Positions 1 through 14,960 of a stretch of DNA of 64,000 nt are shown here, in pieces. The stretch spans positions 13,665,151 to 13,729,150 of the forward strand of contig NC_056548.1 of the NCBI RefSeq assembly GCF_910596095.1. Direction: 5' to 3'. The notes below the pieces were generated by a model, which saw only the letters and a list, made by a program, of their open reading frames with translations, made no database searches and was not told where the DNA came from. Numbering within the stretch: position 1 is the stretch's first letter; every line of letters starts with the position of its first letter. The translations under genes were made by a program, and so were the position numbers. This DNA comes from Thunnus maccoyii. Its lineage: Eukaryota > Chordata > Actinopteri > Scombriformes > Scombridae.

Positions 1-726
1 GATTTTGCCATACCATTATAGCTATCCCTTTAATATCTCTGACTGTATTGTCTTTGAGCAATGTTGCAAATCAATGAGCAGAACGGTATGGCAATATTGG
101 ATTTTGGCATCAACGTGATGTACCGTGATTACTTTGAAGAGTTTAATTTACTTGATTAACCAAAAACAGACATTTCTGTCTAGTTATTTTAACCACAAAC
201 AGTCTCTCAAATGATTTTCCAGAAAATTAAATATATAATATGTACTGATATTGTCATATAAAATTACATGTAAAGTACTGTGAAAAAAGATTTTAACCAA
301 ATCAACAACCCCTAAATCTGTTTCTTCTATAAGTCAATGTAAGGAACGAAGATCATTATGTATTACCAAGGACAAAAACAGCAAAGGGCAAGTGGACCAA
401 TTATTTACAGGGCAATTAAACAATGGAATTCAATGCAATAATGTGTTTAAATATGGTCTAATATAATTGATGAACTGTGGACTGTAAGTTCTTATTGTGG
501 CTGTCAACATACTTAAATCATTGTGCTGTCAGAATGTGTACGTTAGTTTAGATATATAGTATATGTATATGGTTTGTGTATATGAAGTGTGTATGTGCAC
601 ATACTGTGTATTTAACTATGTATGATTACATCTAACTGAATGTGTGAGTGTGATTCAGTATGTGTATATGGTACGTATGCATGTGCATAGTGTATGTGTG
701 CTGTAGGCCAATATAAATACAGACCA
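1..726. other. Intergenic, no gene seen
   Basis: AT-rich sequence without a supportable reading frame. From about 540 to 715 it becomes a loose TGTA/TATG/TGTG-rich stretch, a degenerate purine-pyrimidine microsatellite. No RNA gene or transposon end was recognised. Confidence 0.6.
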
Positions 727-1650
727 TTTTCCGCTGCTTATCTGGTACCAGGTTGCGGTGGCATCAGACTGAGTAAGGAAACCCAGACATCCTTCACCCC
801 AGCAACACCCTCCAGCTTCTCCTGGGGGATCTCAAGGCGTTCCCAAGCCAGAGGAGATATGTAGTCCCTCCAGCATGTTCTGGGTCTGCCCCAGTGTCTC
901 CTACCAGTTGGACATGCCTGGAACACCTCCAGGAGGAGGCATCCTAACCAGGTGCCCAAACCACCTCAGCTGGCTCCTTTAGATGCAAAGGAGCAACGGC
1001 TCTGCTCTGAGCTCCCCCCAGATGCCCAAGCTCCTCACCCTATCTCTAAGGCTGAGCCCAGACACTCTTCAGAGGAAATTCATTTCGAACACTTGTTTCC
1101 ACAATCTCATTCTTTCAGTCACTACCCAAAGCTTGTGACCATAGGTGAGGGTTGGGATGTAGACTGACTGGTAGATTGAGAGCTTTGCCTTCTGGCTCTT
1201 TCTTCACCACACCGGTCCGGTATAACGCCCACATTACTGCTGATGCTGCACCGATCTGCCTGTCAGTCTCACACTCCATTTTACCCTCATCAGTGAATAA
1301 GAACCTGAGATATTTGAGCTCCTTCACTTGGGGCAGCAACTAAATCCCAACCCAGAGGGAGCAGTCCACCTTTCCCTGGCAGAGCACCATGGCAGATTTG
1401 GAGGTGCTGACTCTCATTGCGACCACTTCACATTCAGCTGCAAACCGTTCCAGTTCCTACTGGAGGTGCTGAAGCCAATAGAACCATATCATCTGCAAAA
1501 AGCAGATCCCCAAACCGGACACTCTCGTCCCCTTTAGATTCTGTCCATGAAAATCACAAATAGAATCAGTGAAAAGGGACAACTCTGGTGGAGCCCAACA
1601 CCCACTGACGAGTCTGACTTACTGCTGAGAATGTGGACACAGTATAGGCC
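727..1650 (-). mobile_element. Rex3-like (RTE clade) LINE, 3' part, decayed
   Basis: On the minus strand this reads as the C-terminal half of an RTE-clade reverse transcriptase. A catalytic FADD motif followed by MVLLAS lies near 1480-1500, then a stretch beginning QVKELKYLRFLFT (about 1115-1330), and finally the family's C-terminal segment with RPRTCWRDYI and LAWERL (738-959). These pieces lie in different frames with stops between them, so the copy is dead. The 3' end (near 727) has the AAGCGG-like tail that precedes GATG repeats in fish Rex3 elements. The antisense strand near 1565-1625 resembles the conserved Rex3 segment used as a family marker. It is 5'-truncated near 1650, as most LINE copies are. 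Family name from memory; clade assignment is firm. Confidence 0.85.
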
Positions 1651-2082
1651 AAAAGGCCAATAATATTCTCAAAATGTTCTTATTGTGATTTTAAGATAGA
1701 CTCTTGGAGATTAGCCTTGAGCTAAAAGAGATCCAATTAAACAAATACACAAAAATTCACAGATTTGTTTTATTTTTTTGGTTTTATTATATTAATATTT
1801 AAAGGAATAATTAATTTATTTAAGGAATAAATTATAAAAGTAGAAGCCTTCTCAGTAAACTGGTAAGATGCAGAGCCTGCAGATGAACCTTAAATGGTGT
1901 TCCTATTAGATGTGAAACCACTCGAGCTGTGCCTGCATCACAGGCTCCCCTCAGTACGTCACGTTACAAGTATTCCAACTGTATGGAAATTCTGCATAAC
2001 AGCAGTCAAGACCCCAGCTTATCTCAGACGCACAACTGTGTAAACCATGTGGGACTCTTTACAGTCTGAAATCTCTCATTCC

Positions 2083-2113
<31 letters not shown>

Positions 2114-2330
2114 TTCTCCCCTCAGCTTCTCTCCACAACACAAGGATGACTGATGCTGTCTCCGCCACATCTTTGACTGGCAGAATAAACACTGTAACCA
2201 CAACAGCAGTGCTGGGAGACAAACTACAAGCTACAACACAAGCAGACATACACACCACAACTGTGGCAGTGTACGGTAGGAGAGATAAAGCTATGACAGT
2301 GTTAGCAGAGATAGGTGTGTGAGCCTGGCG
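1651..2330. other. Intergenic with (CT)n microsatellite
   Basis: No gene supported. A (CT)n tract sits at about 2087-2113. The reading frames on both strands across it are by-products of the repeat and adjoining Ser/Thr-rich low complexity. Confidence 0.55.
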
Positions 2331-3340
2331 ATGATAACAGAGTTAGGAGGCAGATATACAAGCATGATAGTATGAGAGAAGATTCACATGAATATGACAG
2401 TACAGGAGGAGGTCTAGGTGAGGAGACTTTGAGAGATGATAGTTGGTAGAGGCGGTGACAGTGTGACTGAAGGGTTGACTCAGAGTATAATCATAACTAG
2501 GTTTTGTAGCTCACTGTGCTACTGTTCTGAGCATATTATTAGTGGAGGAAGATGTGTGTGGTGAAAGAGATCAGTGGAGGCGCAGACAGACAACATTCAA
2601 ATGGTGTTTAGAGCACAGACAGGTATAATATTAACAGAGTCAGCCACTCAAGAAAACAAAACTAGTATTAAAGAATCCTTTTATGTTCCACCTCACTCTT
2701 GCTGCCTGTAATTAACACAATAAAAGAGCTCGAGACAAAAAGGTAAAGGAGGAAATGGGTAAACTGAGGGAGGGGGGTGACGAGCAGGAGCAAAAAGTAA
2801 ACAGGAGCGAAAGATGGAGATGAAACACTGGAGGCAAAGCAAAATGCAAGCAGAAGGAAATTTGCACAAGAACAGTAAAGCATGCCAGGAAACGCAGCAA
2901 GGATAGAGAAACTAAAAGAAACAAAACAAAAATGTCTGGATGGAAAGGAAGCACTGAGAGGCAGCACAAACACAGAGAGATAAAGAAAGATTGACAGGCC
3001 AAAAGGGAGACCACAGAAAATGTACATAACATCAGGCTGATATTGTCATTCTGTGCAGCAGCCCAGCTCCAATGTGCTGATTATGAGAGCATCATTTGAG
3101 ACTGACAACCTTGTTCCTATAGTACAGCATGCCAAACACATTCCCAACCCCCATCTTTCTCTCTCTGCTTTCTCCCCCTGAGCTCACACAATAGCCGTCT
3201 GATGAAGACTGAATGATTGGAGGAGGAATGAAGTGAAACGTGAAAGAATAACAGAAAAAAAAAAACACTTGGAGAGGCTGGTGATGGGGAGAGCGCAAAA
3301 AAAAAACAGAGAGAGAAAAAGAGTGTAGAGGAGGTGTGGA
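2331..3340. other. Purine-rich intergenic stretch
   Basis: The plus strand is strongly GA-rich from about 2330 to 3340. This makes long open frames on the minus strand that are Ser/Phe/Leu-rich low complexity and have no recognisable domain. No transposon ends or RNA genes were recognised. Confidence 0.5.
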
Positions 3341-3349
3341 GAACACGGG

Positions 3350-3640
3350 CTCAATGCAGCTGCAATTAAGGGAGTGATTTTGTGCCAGGGAATATGCTAA
3401 TTCCTCCTTTGTGTGAGCAGTTGATTGACCATTTGGGTGCGCACCAGGCGGCGAGAGAAGGGGAAGCGGTGGGCTTGGACGCTTCAGTCTGGCACGGCGT
3501 CCATCACAGGCCTCATTTAGCTACACCATCACAGTTAGCAGCAGTGCTTATTGTGGAAAAAGATACACTTGTGTCAGCTGTCTCTCCTTGCATCGGCATG
3601 TACATCTAAGGGATGTAGGGAAAGAGATGCTAGCTCAATT
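3350..3640. promoter_or_regulatory. Candidate conserved non-coding element
   Basis: A compact island of high-complexity sequence with higher GC and several CpGs in otherwise simple AT/GA-rich DNA. It contains GATTTTGTGCCAGGGAATATG and a GCGCACCAGGCGGCGAGAG stretch. No frame is convincing. It looks like the vertebrate conserved elements found around developmental genes, but this is texture only; conservation cannot be shown from one sequence. A decayed exon is the main alternative. Confidence 0.25.
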
Positions 3641-4544
3641 AGCAAGCTCCAGAGACGGAGACCGGAACAAAGATACTCATTAATAGTCACGTATGACCTT
3701 TATATATGAGCTGAGCCTCAATCCACTGAAGACTGGTTATAATTTTGGACCTGAGGGATTCTGGGAATATTGGAGGAATTCAGCCTACAGGGGAGGAAAC
3801 TGAAGCTACTGTATCATTTTCACTCGGTTAGATTTTGGAAGACTAAATCAAGATATATGGTATGTCTCATTTTACTGATACAAATGAAACCAAAAAGCTT
3901 TTGTGTTTTTTTAACACCATTTTAAGAACAAATTACACAGGTGGTTATGGCCTGGCTAATTGAAACAATCATTTCTATAAATAATTATTGCTCTCTACCT
4001 CTACAAATGAATCACATGTAATCATCACTGCGTCAACCTAAAGTAAGCATGAGTAGGCTCAAGCCTATATGCTCTGATTCATTGATCCATCATGTTGCTG
4101 AGACACAAACACATAATGCTCCTGTGTTGTCAATCAGCATATTGTCTCCACAGTATCACATATGTAGTAGTATGTGTACATCACACGGCAGCATCAGCTT
4201 AGTGTGGCTTATGATTAGCTCCCCCTGTGCATGTTGTTGAATAGTGAAATAATTGCTATCACTGATGCTGGTAAGGCAGTCCTGCATGCTTGCTTGGTCC
4301 CGACTTATCTTGGTCTTTGTCTTTATTTCAGCATGTGTTGTGAACATTCATCTCCTTAAAATGTTTTCTCAGACATACTGCTTTTCTTTTTAGTTTAAAT
4401 CTAAAATCTAACTGTTAGTCAAAAAATCTAATTGCATTTAGAAAAAGAAATCTACTCTAATCTATAATTAATTACTAATGCAGGGACTACAAGAAACAGT
4501 ACAATACAGAATCTAACCTAATTCAAGATATTTGGCTCAAACCT

Positions 4545-4858
4545 ACAGTGGCTGACAAGGGCAAACGCCGTACAACTTAAGAAAACATCCTCATCAATTT
4601 GCCAACACATGCACAGCATTTAGGAAACACGCTGTAAATACCAGAACACAACACATTACAGAAATGACAACAGCACTTTCCAGAGGACACTTAAGAGTGA
4701 TGAACACATCAATAACTCATAAGCAAAATGTTGTTAAATGCTGCACGTGTTGTCAAATTGATGAAGATATTTTCTTAATTTTCTTGTGTTTTGTCTGTTT
4801 GCATATGTTTTAAGTTAAGTCACAGCTCGTTTGCCCTTGTTGGCAACCGTACAAACCT
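4545..4858. mobile_element. Foldback / MITE-like element with long inverted arms
   Basis: The left end (near 4548: GGCTGACAAGGGCAAACG) reappears in reverse complement at the right end (near 4845), and the arms keep matching inwards through an ATCNTCATCAATTTGNCAACAC segment on each side. The whole therefore folds into an imperfect hairpin of about 310 bp. No coding capacity. Class II non-autonomous element is the likeliest reading; the superfamily is unknown and no target duplication was resolved. Confidence 0.6.
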
Positions 4859-5098
4859 GATCAGGTCTGGCAGAATTATCAAATGTGCTTTGTTCAAATG
4901 AATACAGACATTGAGCTTTACCCTCCATCCATTGTTATTATTCTCTTTGAATCAATTTCCCTTTTGGAAGGAACAAAACAACCAGTGCAAAGGAGCTAAA
5001 TACATTTACTCAAATAATGTTTATTCAAGTGCAATTTTCATGTACTGTACTTGACTGTTTCCATTTCATACTACTTCAAAGGCCTATGATAATTCAAT

Positions 5099-5283
5099 AA
5101 TGGTAAATGGTAAATGGACTGCACTTATATAGCACCTTTTTAGCCTTCTGACCACTAAAAGAACTTTTTACAATTCATGTCAACATTCACCCATTTACAC
5201 ACACATTCATACGCTTATGGCAGAGGCTGCCATGTAAGGTGCCAACCTGCTCATCAGGATCTAATCTACTGCACATTCACACA

Positions 5284-5314
<31 letters not shown>

Positions 5315-5468
5315 TCACCCACTGTTGGTGCTACCATTGGGAGCAATTTGGGGTTCAGTGTCTTGCCCAAGGACACTTCGACATGCGGACTGGAGGAGCT
5401 GGGATCAAACCACCAATTTTCTGATAAGTGGACAACCCGCTCTACCTCCTGAGCCACAGCCACCCTAT
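5099..5468 (-). mobile_element. tRNA-derived SINE (fish type) with internal (CA)n
   Basis: Read on the minus strand, the 5' end (near 5460) is tRNA-like. It has an A-box-like TGGCTCAGGAGGTAGAGC and, about 35 nt further on, a B-box-like GGTTTGATCCC, followed by a body including CTTGGGCAAGACACTGAACC. The 3' end (near 5110) carries TATATAAGTGCAGTCCATTT and a short AATGG repeat tail. The same TATATAAAT-type tail ends the L2-like LINE pieces elsewhere in the window, consistent with SINEs borrowing LINE 3' ends. A (CA)n tract at about 5279-5314 lies inside. This element type is abundant in teleosts. Confidence 0.8.
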
Positions 5469-5469
5469 A

Positions 5470-6045
5470 TAACATACAATAAAATATAAAAAGTTCAATA
5501 ATACTTTTATTACTTTTGGTGAATGCTGATACTATACAGTAGGGTCCAAAAGTCTAAGACCACTTTCCCATTCGATTGAATTTCAACACTATTGTATACT
5601 TTTACTTACTACTTTTAGACAAAAAAAATTCAAATGCCAGATTCTCACTGTACAAATACCAAAGTATTTTTACACAGTGGTATTGCTACTTGAATGTAAG
5701 TCAGTAAAGGATCCAAGCACTTCCTCCACCGCTGAAAGTTAAATAATGCTGTGGTACTTGATGCCTTAAGTTTTGATTTTGGTCTGATGAATTCGACTGA
5801 CCTGCATAAGAATATGGACCATGTCAGATGATCCCTGGGCCTCAACAGTGTCTGTAGGTAAACAATCCAAATATACCTGAAAGAAAGTTATAGTTGGTCA
5901 TAGGTGATTCCTGAGACTTCACTGAAATCGGTCAATAGTTTTGTATAAAATTACAACACTGTGAAATTCTCTTTCTCCTTCTTCCTTTGTCTTGGAGAGA
6001 TGATGTCAGGGAGTGTTGGGTGGAGCGACTGACTCCATTACCATC
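5470..6045. other. Intergenic, no gene seen
   Basis: AT-rich, with fragments resembling decayed transposon ends (for example AGGGTCCAAAAGTCTAAGACCAC near 5541, typical of Tc1-like termini). No reading frame or RNA gene was supported. Confidence 0.4.
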
Positions 6046-6107
6046 TGGTCCCCAGAAGAAGGAGGCACAGCAGTGCTCTCACGATGCACACCCACTCACC
6101 AGCCCAC

Positions 6108-6142
<35 letters not shown>
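6108..6142. repeat. (CA)n microsatellite
   Basis: An uninterrupted CA dinucleotide run of about 17 units. The tract and about 100 bp around it are absent from the paralogous position near 29140 in block B. Confidence 0.9.
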
Positions 6143-6147
<5 letters not shown>

Positions 6148-6590
6148 TTTACTCCAAGGCAAAAGCCAAGATCCTGCTGTAGCACCTACATGAACACACA
6201 CACGCCAACACACATGCTGGCATCAACAGGAGCATTCACAATCACACATACAGGGACATGCAGCCTTTACCACCCACACTTTCTACAAGGTGCAGTCCAT
6301 CTGCTCACTCTGCCACTCTCCATGGATTTAGATAGCAGAGACCAATATGTGATACAGCTTCCCAGCTACAGTCCCAATATGTATAGGTGTCTGTGGTACA
6401 GGTATAAACTACTATAACTTGGCTGATACACCAGCATTGCCAGTATTATCGGCCATCATATAGGTTGGCCTACATGCACAACCAAATTTAAGAAATGCCC
6501 ATAAAATGTATTTGTCTATGTTAAAAAATCAGTCAAATATTGATATCAGTATCAGCCTCAAAAATCTCAGCTGACCTCTTCAAACTCCAG

Positions 6591-8904
6591 AAACATACAA
6601 AAGAACATGAATGCTGGAGAAGGTAAATAAAGATATTCACTGGAAACAGGCAGGCACTGCTTAAGGTCATAAAATGCCCCGAGGCATGCTGGAGAACATA
6701 CAAAGATCCATGAATAAAACACTATTCCACTCTGAACAGGTCCTGGGGCATAGACGTTAACATCTACACTTGTGAAAACATCACTTAGAAATAATATATC
6801 AATAAAGAAATGTTGAATGAAGGGTTTTTTCACATGCACGTACATACAAGGGTGTGTGCATGCGGGCAGAAATGCGCGTGTAGGATAAACAAATCCCCAC
6901 AGCAATTTAATTGTAACACTCAAACCAAAGTGAAGCTGTATGCCAATTGAGAGCAGACTACAGAGGAAATCAGCCTATGGTGCAGAGCCCTGAGCGCTCA
7001 GGTTGCTTGCTGCGGCTTAAAACATCACTGATGGCTGTTTCACCCTCTGACTCACTAAATTAACTCCAAATCCATTTACCAGCGTTGCAGCTTAAGCCCT
7101 CCAGTTTGGTCTTGGTCTTCAGCGGTTTCTTCTAATTGAGTTTCTAGTAATTACCACAAGGCTAATGCATTGTAAGTGCCTTCTAAATCAGGGGTAAAGA
7201 TTTTGTTTCAGACTACAAGTGCACACAGTGATCGTCTGCATCGGGATGTTAAGAGAGACTTTGGGATATATGTGGAAAAACAACATAGATCCACTGCGGA
7301 CCTTTGTGACAAGCAGCTCACATCCCAAAGAGAGGATGATTGTCTGTCACATGGCCTTGAACCCCCTCCCCCACCCCCACCCTACCCCCATCCACTTCCC
7401 CTTAATCCGTGACTTTGATTCAGAGTGCCAAGCAGAGGTAACCTGGCTGACATGCTGCACAGGGCCCTTTGATCTATGCTGGCAAATTTGACAACAATGA
7501 GTAGGCTGACACTGGTTGGATAAATACACTTGAAGCTGAACAAATTAGCTAGTAACCTTGTGCTACCCATTCCTTGATACAGCTAAAAATACAGAAATAA
7601 ACTGAAGACTTTTCTAAAAATCATGATGGGATTGTGTTTACAGTTCCTCAGGCCTTTCATTATATCAGTGCTTTTTTTTTTTTTTTTTTACTTTGTTGTG
7701 TTGGTCAGGAGAGAACGAGTGAGAGCTTGCAAGAGAGACAAGTAAACATGCTGCTCCCTTACCCTCATGAAGTTGCCTGAGACCTTCCCTCTCTCTGAAG
7801 ACTCCTTTAATTAGGCTTTAATTGCCTTATTAGCTCTGGCTATCGATGGAGGAGGGAAGGCAGAGAGAGAAAAAGGTCAAGCAAGGAAGAGAGCTGGAGA
7901 AGAGGAAAGATAACAGGGCAAATAAACAAGGCTGGGCAAAAGGGGCCGGCAAAGGCCTAGAGTACACAGAGTAGCATCCACCCACGCATACACACATGCA
8001 AACACATAGACATGCATGCACGAAAACTCACGCACACACACACATATATGTGCATGGAGCAGGTTACTTCAAGTGAAAGTAAGGCCATCTCCTGTGGGAA
8101 ATAGTTGTCAGGCGATATAAAACACAGAGATAAGACGAAGCGCAGATACATGACTAGTCCTTCAAGAACAGGCTCTGTGGTGCACCCAGGCAATTGACCT
8201 CTCACCCTGACCTCGGTACGGCAGGGGAGATGGACGAGTTAGAGGAGAGAGCTGAGAGGGAAAGGAGGGGCAACAAGAAATGATGAATGGGAGGGAGGTG
8301 GAGGAGATGTGAGATGAGCAGGTGGAGGGGGAGTTGCAAAAGCAGGACAAATAAGAGGAGGGTAAAGAAGGAGAAAACCACAGGAAATATTCTTCAGGGG
8401 GAACTCTGAGTCCCTCAAGTATCCCAGTGAGGGGGCTGGAGCAACTCAAATGAAATTAGCATTATAATATAGATGAATAATGGTACTAGTTAAATGTCTG
8501 GCTTGTTTACAAATGATTCATGATGTAAACATCTAAAAGCTACATCATATAGAGGCATATTTTACCAATTTAGGATTTGCAATTTGTGTTCTTTGTCTGC
8601 TGTTCTGCAACTTACATACATGCAGCTCATACCTGCCTTTTAAAGTTGATAGACTGGACCTGGGTTGCTAGCTAATTTCATTTTCAATTTGTATTTCATT
8701 GACAGTGATCTTGCGAACATCATAGCTGGCATTTATTATTTTCATTAGCCTGTGGCTAGTAATATCTGTTTCAACTTTCGTTCTGCTCAGGCAGAGAACA
8801 AAAAAAAAAAAAACTTCAAAGATGTGAAACTTAGTGGAGACGAAGCCCAGCACACAACACATCATAGAAATGAAACTAACATCTGTTATACAGGCCCAGC
8901 AAGA
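6591..8904. other. Block A-specific intergenic segment with homeobox-type motifs
   Basis: No gene supported. Two stretches look regulatory rather than random. About 7000-7170 has TCTAATTGAG and TAGTAATTACC. About 7795-7855 has TTTAATTAGG, TTTAATTGCC and an ATCGAT close together. A T19 run is at 7671-7690 and GA-rich simple sequence at 7855-8440. Block B lacks the whole segment. Confidence 0.35.
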
Positions 8905-10590
8905 ATAACGGCTGACATTTTTTTTTTATCACTGCTGTAGGCTTTACCAATCCATCTGTTGCTATATCCAACTCTACCTAGTGAAGTGATACTATAAAGG
9001 GATGCCAGTGCGAGTGAAGCTTTCACATAGGAGCATCTGCAGAGGCAATACAGCAAGTTACCTTTCCACTATTATATCTCCTCTTCATCTGCCACCCACT
9101 GCACACACTCACTGACACACACAGTACACACTTTATGTAGCTGTAAACTGAGAAAGAGGGCTGTTTGCATTAGTGTTGATTTCTGTGCGTGTATGTATCT
9201 TCACTCTATACACTGTATGCTTGCTGCACACCTTAGCATTGTACAATCTACACCACCAAGTGTGTTTGTATCTGCATGTGTTTGTGTACGTTTGGTGCGT
9301 GGGTGAATCAATCCATCAGGGAGAACGAAGGAGTGTTTCTTCCTTTCCTGCACGTCGTTCCCCAGCCTCATTAGAACCCATTCAGTCAATCAAGCATGAA
9401 TCCCTAACACAATAACATGCAAAGTGCTTTGTCTGGGTGTAATTGGCCTTGCCAGAGCTGTTTTTCTCAAACGGTTTGCTTCACTTGCCTCTCTCAGACC
9501 GCAGCCAGGAGCCCTGTCCAAGAAATGCAGCTGGCTGAAGCAGGATGGAGAGATTAGTGGGGAGGAAAAGAAAAAGGGATAAAGATCAGGAAGGAAATAT
9601 TAAAAAGAGAAAGATAGAAGTATAGATTATTGGTCTCCTCTGTGGGTTCATTTTAGAATTATAAAGTATTTATGAAGTCATTTAAGCTATTTTTCATAAG
9701 GCTCAGCTCTTGTTCACATGTGCTGTCTCTCTATTTCTGTGTGCATTAGGCCACTGTGTGTGTGCATGTATCAATACTGTGTGAGGTCATCCAGAACTCC
9801 TGTCTGTCACAATCACACATGTTCCCCATTACCATGACAAACCAGTCGACATCCCTTTTCCCCTTACAAACACACACACACGCCAGGAACTACACACATG
9901 CACACACACTGATGGTAAGTGGATAACACATCGGTGCAGAAACGTGGCCCGTCTGTATCCCCATAGGAGAGACTGTTTGCTCGCTATGATGGGTGACACG
10001 GCTGACTGACACTATCCTCCAACAACCCAACAGCCAATGTACTGAAATTGTGTGGTGACGTTGATTAAGCAGACCTTTAGTGTATGCCGTGTGCGTTGTT
10101 ACAGTGCAATGGGTTCATTGGTGTATAGAGATGCAGTGTCAGTGTGTTTGCATGGATGTGTGGATGTTTGTTTGTACTGCGTGTGTGTTACTTATCCAAA
10201 AGTGGATGCATTACAAGGACACATGACCATAAGAATCAAAGGAATACATTTGACTTTGAACCAGCACTTTGGATGACTCAAGCCATAGCACTGCGCCCCA
10301 AACTGCTGAGATAATCATCAGCAGTCAAGTGCTGCCATCTAGTGACACAATAAAGCGTTGTTTTTTTTTAACACAAAATACAGCCAAAAATGATGCTCAA
10401 CTGCTAAATATGTCGAGTCACAGTCACTGGAAAACAGAATTTAAGGAGCGGATTAAAAACTTTGATTAGTAAGGCAGTTTCAAATGTTTTCTTTTCTTAA
10501 CAAAACCCATATTCACAAATGTATCATCTTGCCATGCTTCCTGTCTTTTTCTCACTCTTCCCTGGATCCCTCAGCCTCCTTCAGATCAAT
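8905..10590. other. Duplicated intergenic DNA, no gene
   Basis: Closely matches 29635-31290. It contains several short CA/TG-rich tracts (near 9105-9125, 9868-9910, 10140-10185). The reading frames are not conserved between the two copies, so none is called. Confidence 0.6.
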
Positions 10591-11345
10591 AGCTCTGTTT
10601 GTTCCAGCAACACCTCCCAGTGTTTTCACTTGTCCCTCTCTGCAGGATGTGAATTTGACGTCCTGTCCTGAGCTGTGGTTATGCTGTGAATCAAAAAAGC
10701 CAAATTAAATTGCCTAATTGGTTTCCTTGGGAAGGGTAAAACAGATTTAAATTGATTACCGGTAATGGCCTTTTGTGGAACCACATTGGCTTCTGCTGTT
10801 TGAGGAGGATTTAGCAAAACCAATTAATTTGTCTCACCTCTTACGCACCCTCCTTCTGTCTCCCTTTGTCTCCGTCTGGGAGCTTTTTCATCGTTTGCTT
10901 TCCCACTTTCTAATGTCCTCCTTCATACTCCCGAAAAAATAAAAGGGATGATGATGATAACGTCACGGGATAACAATCATTCAGGTCTAATTGGCTGAAT
11001 ACTGTCATACTGCAGCGACGAAAAAATGGCAGAGATGTTTTTTTTTTTTTACAGGTCTGCTCTTACGAGACTCGCCTGACAAAAGATAATTTAAATCTCT
11101 CTTTCAATTACTTAGACTGTGCCTATTTGCTTCCACACGACAGTTCTCTCCGCTGCTGCTTCAGCTGAGGGAGGAAAAAGTGAGATGTCAAGGTCACATT
11201 TTGTCACACAAGATGATTAAATCCCTAAAATGCCCCCCACCTCACCCCTTTCTGTATCTCTGCCTCAGTGTTTCTCCACCTCCCTTCAAATATTATCACA
11301 ACCAGACCTAATGTGACATTTAGAATGGGCAAATTACAAGCACTT
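10591..11345. promoter_or_regulatory. Candidate regulatory segment missing from block B
   Basis: High-complexity sequence with several TAATT-core motifs (CCTAATTGG near 10710, AACCAATTAATTTGTC near 10818, TCTAATTGGCTG near 10986). No gene. Block B runs straight from the sequence before 10590 to that after 11345, joined at an AAT(GTGA) microhomology. This is a clean deletion in B or an insertion in A. The absence of transposon ends favours a deletion. Regulatory function is inference from motif density only. Confidence 0.3.
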
Positions 11346-12237
11346 AATGTGATTTAATTAATTACATCAGGGCAACTATTGAGTATGATTAAAACAGATG
11401 TCACCCACCGCATGGGAGAAAAAGGAACAATAATCTTTTCACCAATGACTTTTATTAGCAAAGTTTAAGTTTTTTCCTTTTATTTCTCAGCAAATTATAA
11501 AACATCTAAAGCCAGATAAAGAATGTAACATTATCTGTTACTATGCTCTCTGACTAAGCAAACTTAGATTGGTGTACTGAATTATTTCATCTTCATTGCG
11601 TGCAGTAAAATTAAATACAGTTAAGCTGAATAGCCCATGAGAAATGAACAAAATCATTTCAAGCATTGTGAATTTATTCGTAGCAGACTTTATGGATTAC
11701 AGATGAGTGAAGCAACCTTCCACCGCCCAAGGTTCAATAAAGATGTAAGAATAATGAGTTAAGTACTGCTGTTTAGTTGGATTACATGCAAAACCTGTAA
11801 GCATTACAAATTACTGTGGAAAGAAAGAAGAATTTCATTATAGGATTATTTTAGACACATTTGGTGTGGGTATTGCAAATTTGTACTAATCACAGTTGGT
11901 ACACATGGAAACAATGTTAGTGCAATAACTTAACCTTGATGAGTGAAGTTAATCAGTATCATTTAAAAAAGGTTCTATTATTCTATTAAAGTGCACCACA
12001 GGAACAACAGAAGGATTTTTTTCCCATTACTCTCATGAAATTAAAGTAAATTAAGTGTCACTGTTCTCCTCCTCTCTGAGAAAAGTCCTGGACCTGTACA
12101 TCCAATAAACATGAACAACAACCAATCAATGGTAGGTAAAGGTAAATCTGTGCAAAAAAGTTAAACTTGTTGAAATAGCATTTCCATAGAAATACTAGAA
12201 AGAAGGAAGAAGGACTTTTGAGTTTCTTCCTTCTTGT

Positions 12238-14618
<2,381 letters not shown>

Positions 14619-14905
14619 CCTGACTGAAACACAAGAACAAAGAGCGCAGAAATCCTGTGTGACTTGTAGGTAACACACAGGTTAAGGTATACTGAAGTCT
14701 TTCAGTTTGGCTTACTTTCACATACATTTTCTGTGATGACATTGGATGTCACATGCACTCTACCACTTGTATCATCTATTTCTCCCAGTTTCTTTGAATC
14801 TGAATCTGAAACTCTCTCACATCTTTATGACTCTCTGTTCCTCTTTGCAATAATACACCTGCAATACAGGAAGTGTGTGTGTCTGTCTATGTTGTTGTGG
14901 CTTAC

Positions 14906-14960
14906 CTGCATCTATGTCGGTGTGTGTGGTGAAGGTTGAGGTTAAACCACCTGTAGGTAT
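14906..14960 (-). other. Non-coding first exon of cathepsin copy A
   Basis: On the minus strand the 5'UTR ends in CATAGATGCAG followed by donor GTAAGCC. It is joined to acceptor TGTGTTTCAG eight nt before the start codon at 14618. The arrangement is the same in copy B (36140). The 5' limit is approximate, set by analogy with copy B's TATA box position. In copy A the expected TATA region, just upstream at about 14985, is deleted. Confidence 0.6.

Noticed and set aside
2047..3346. Several Ser/Leu/Phe-rich frames of 60-119 codons
   Set aside because: They are caused by CT repeats and purine-rich strand bias; no homology or gene structure is visible.
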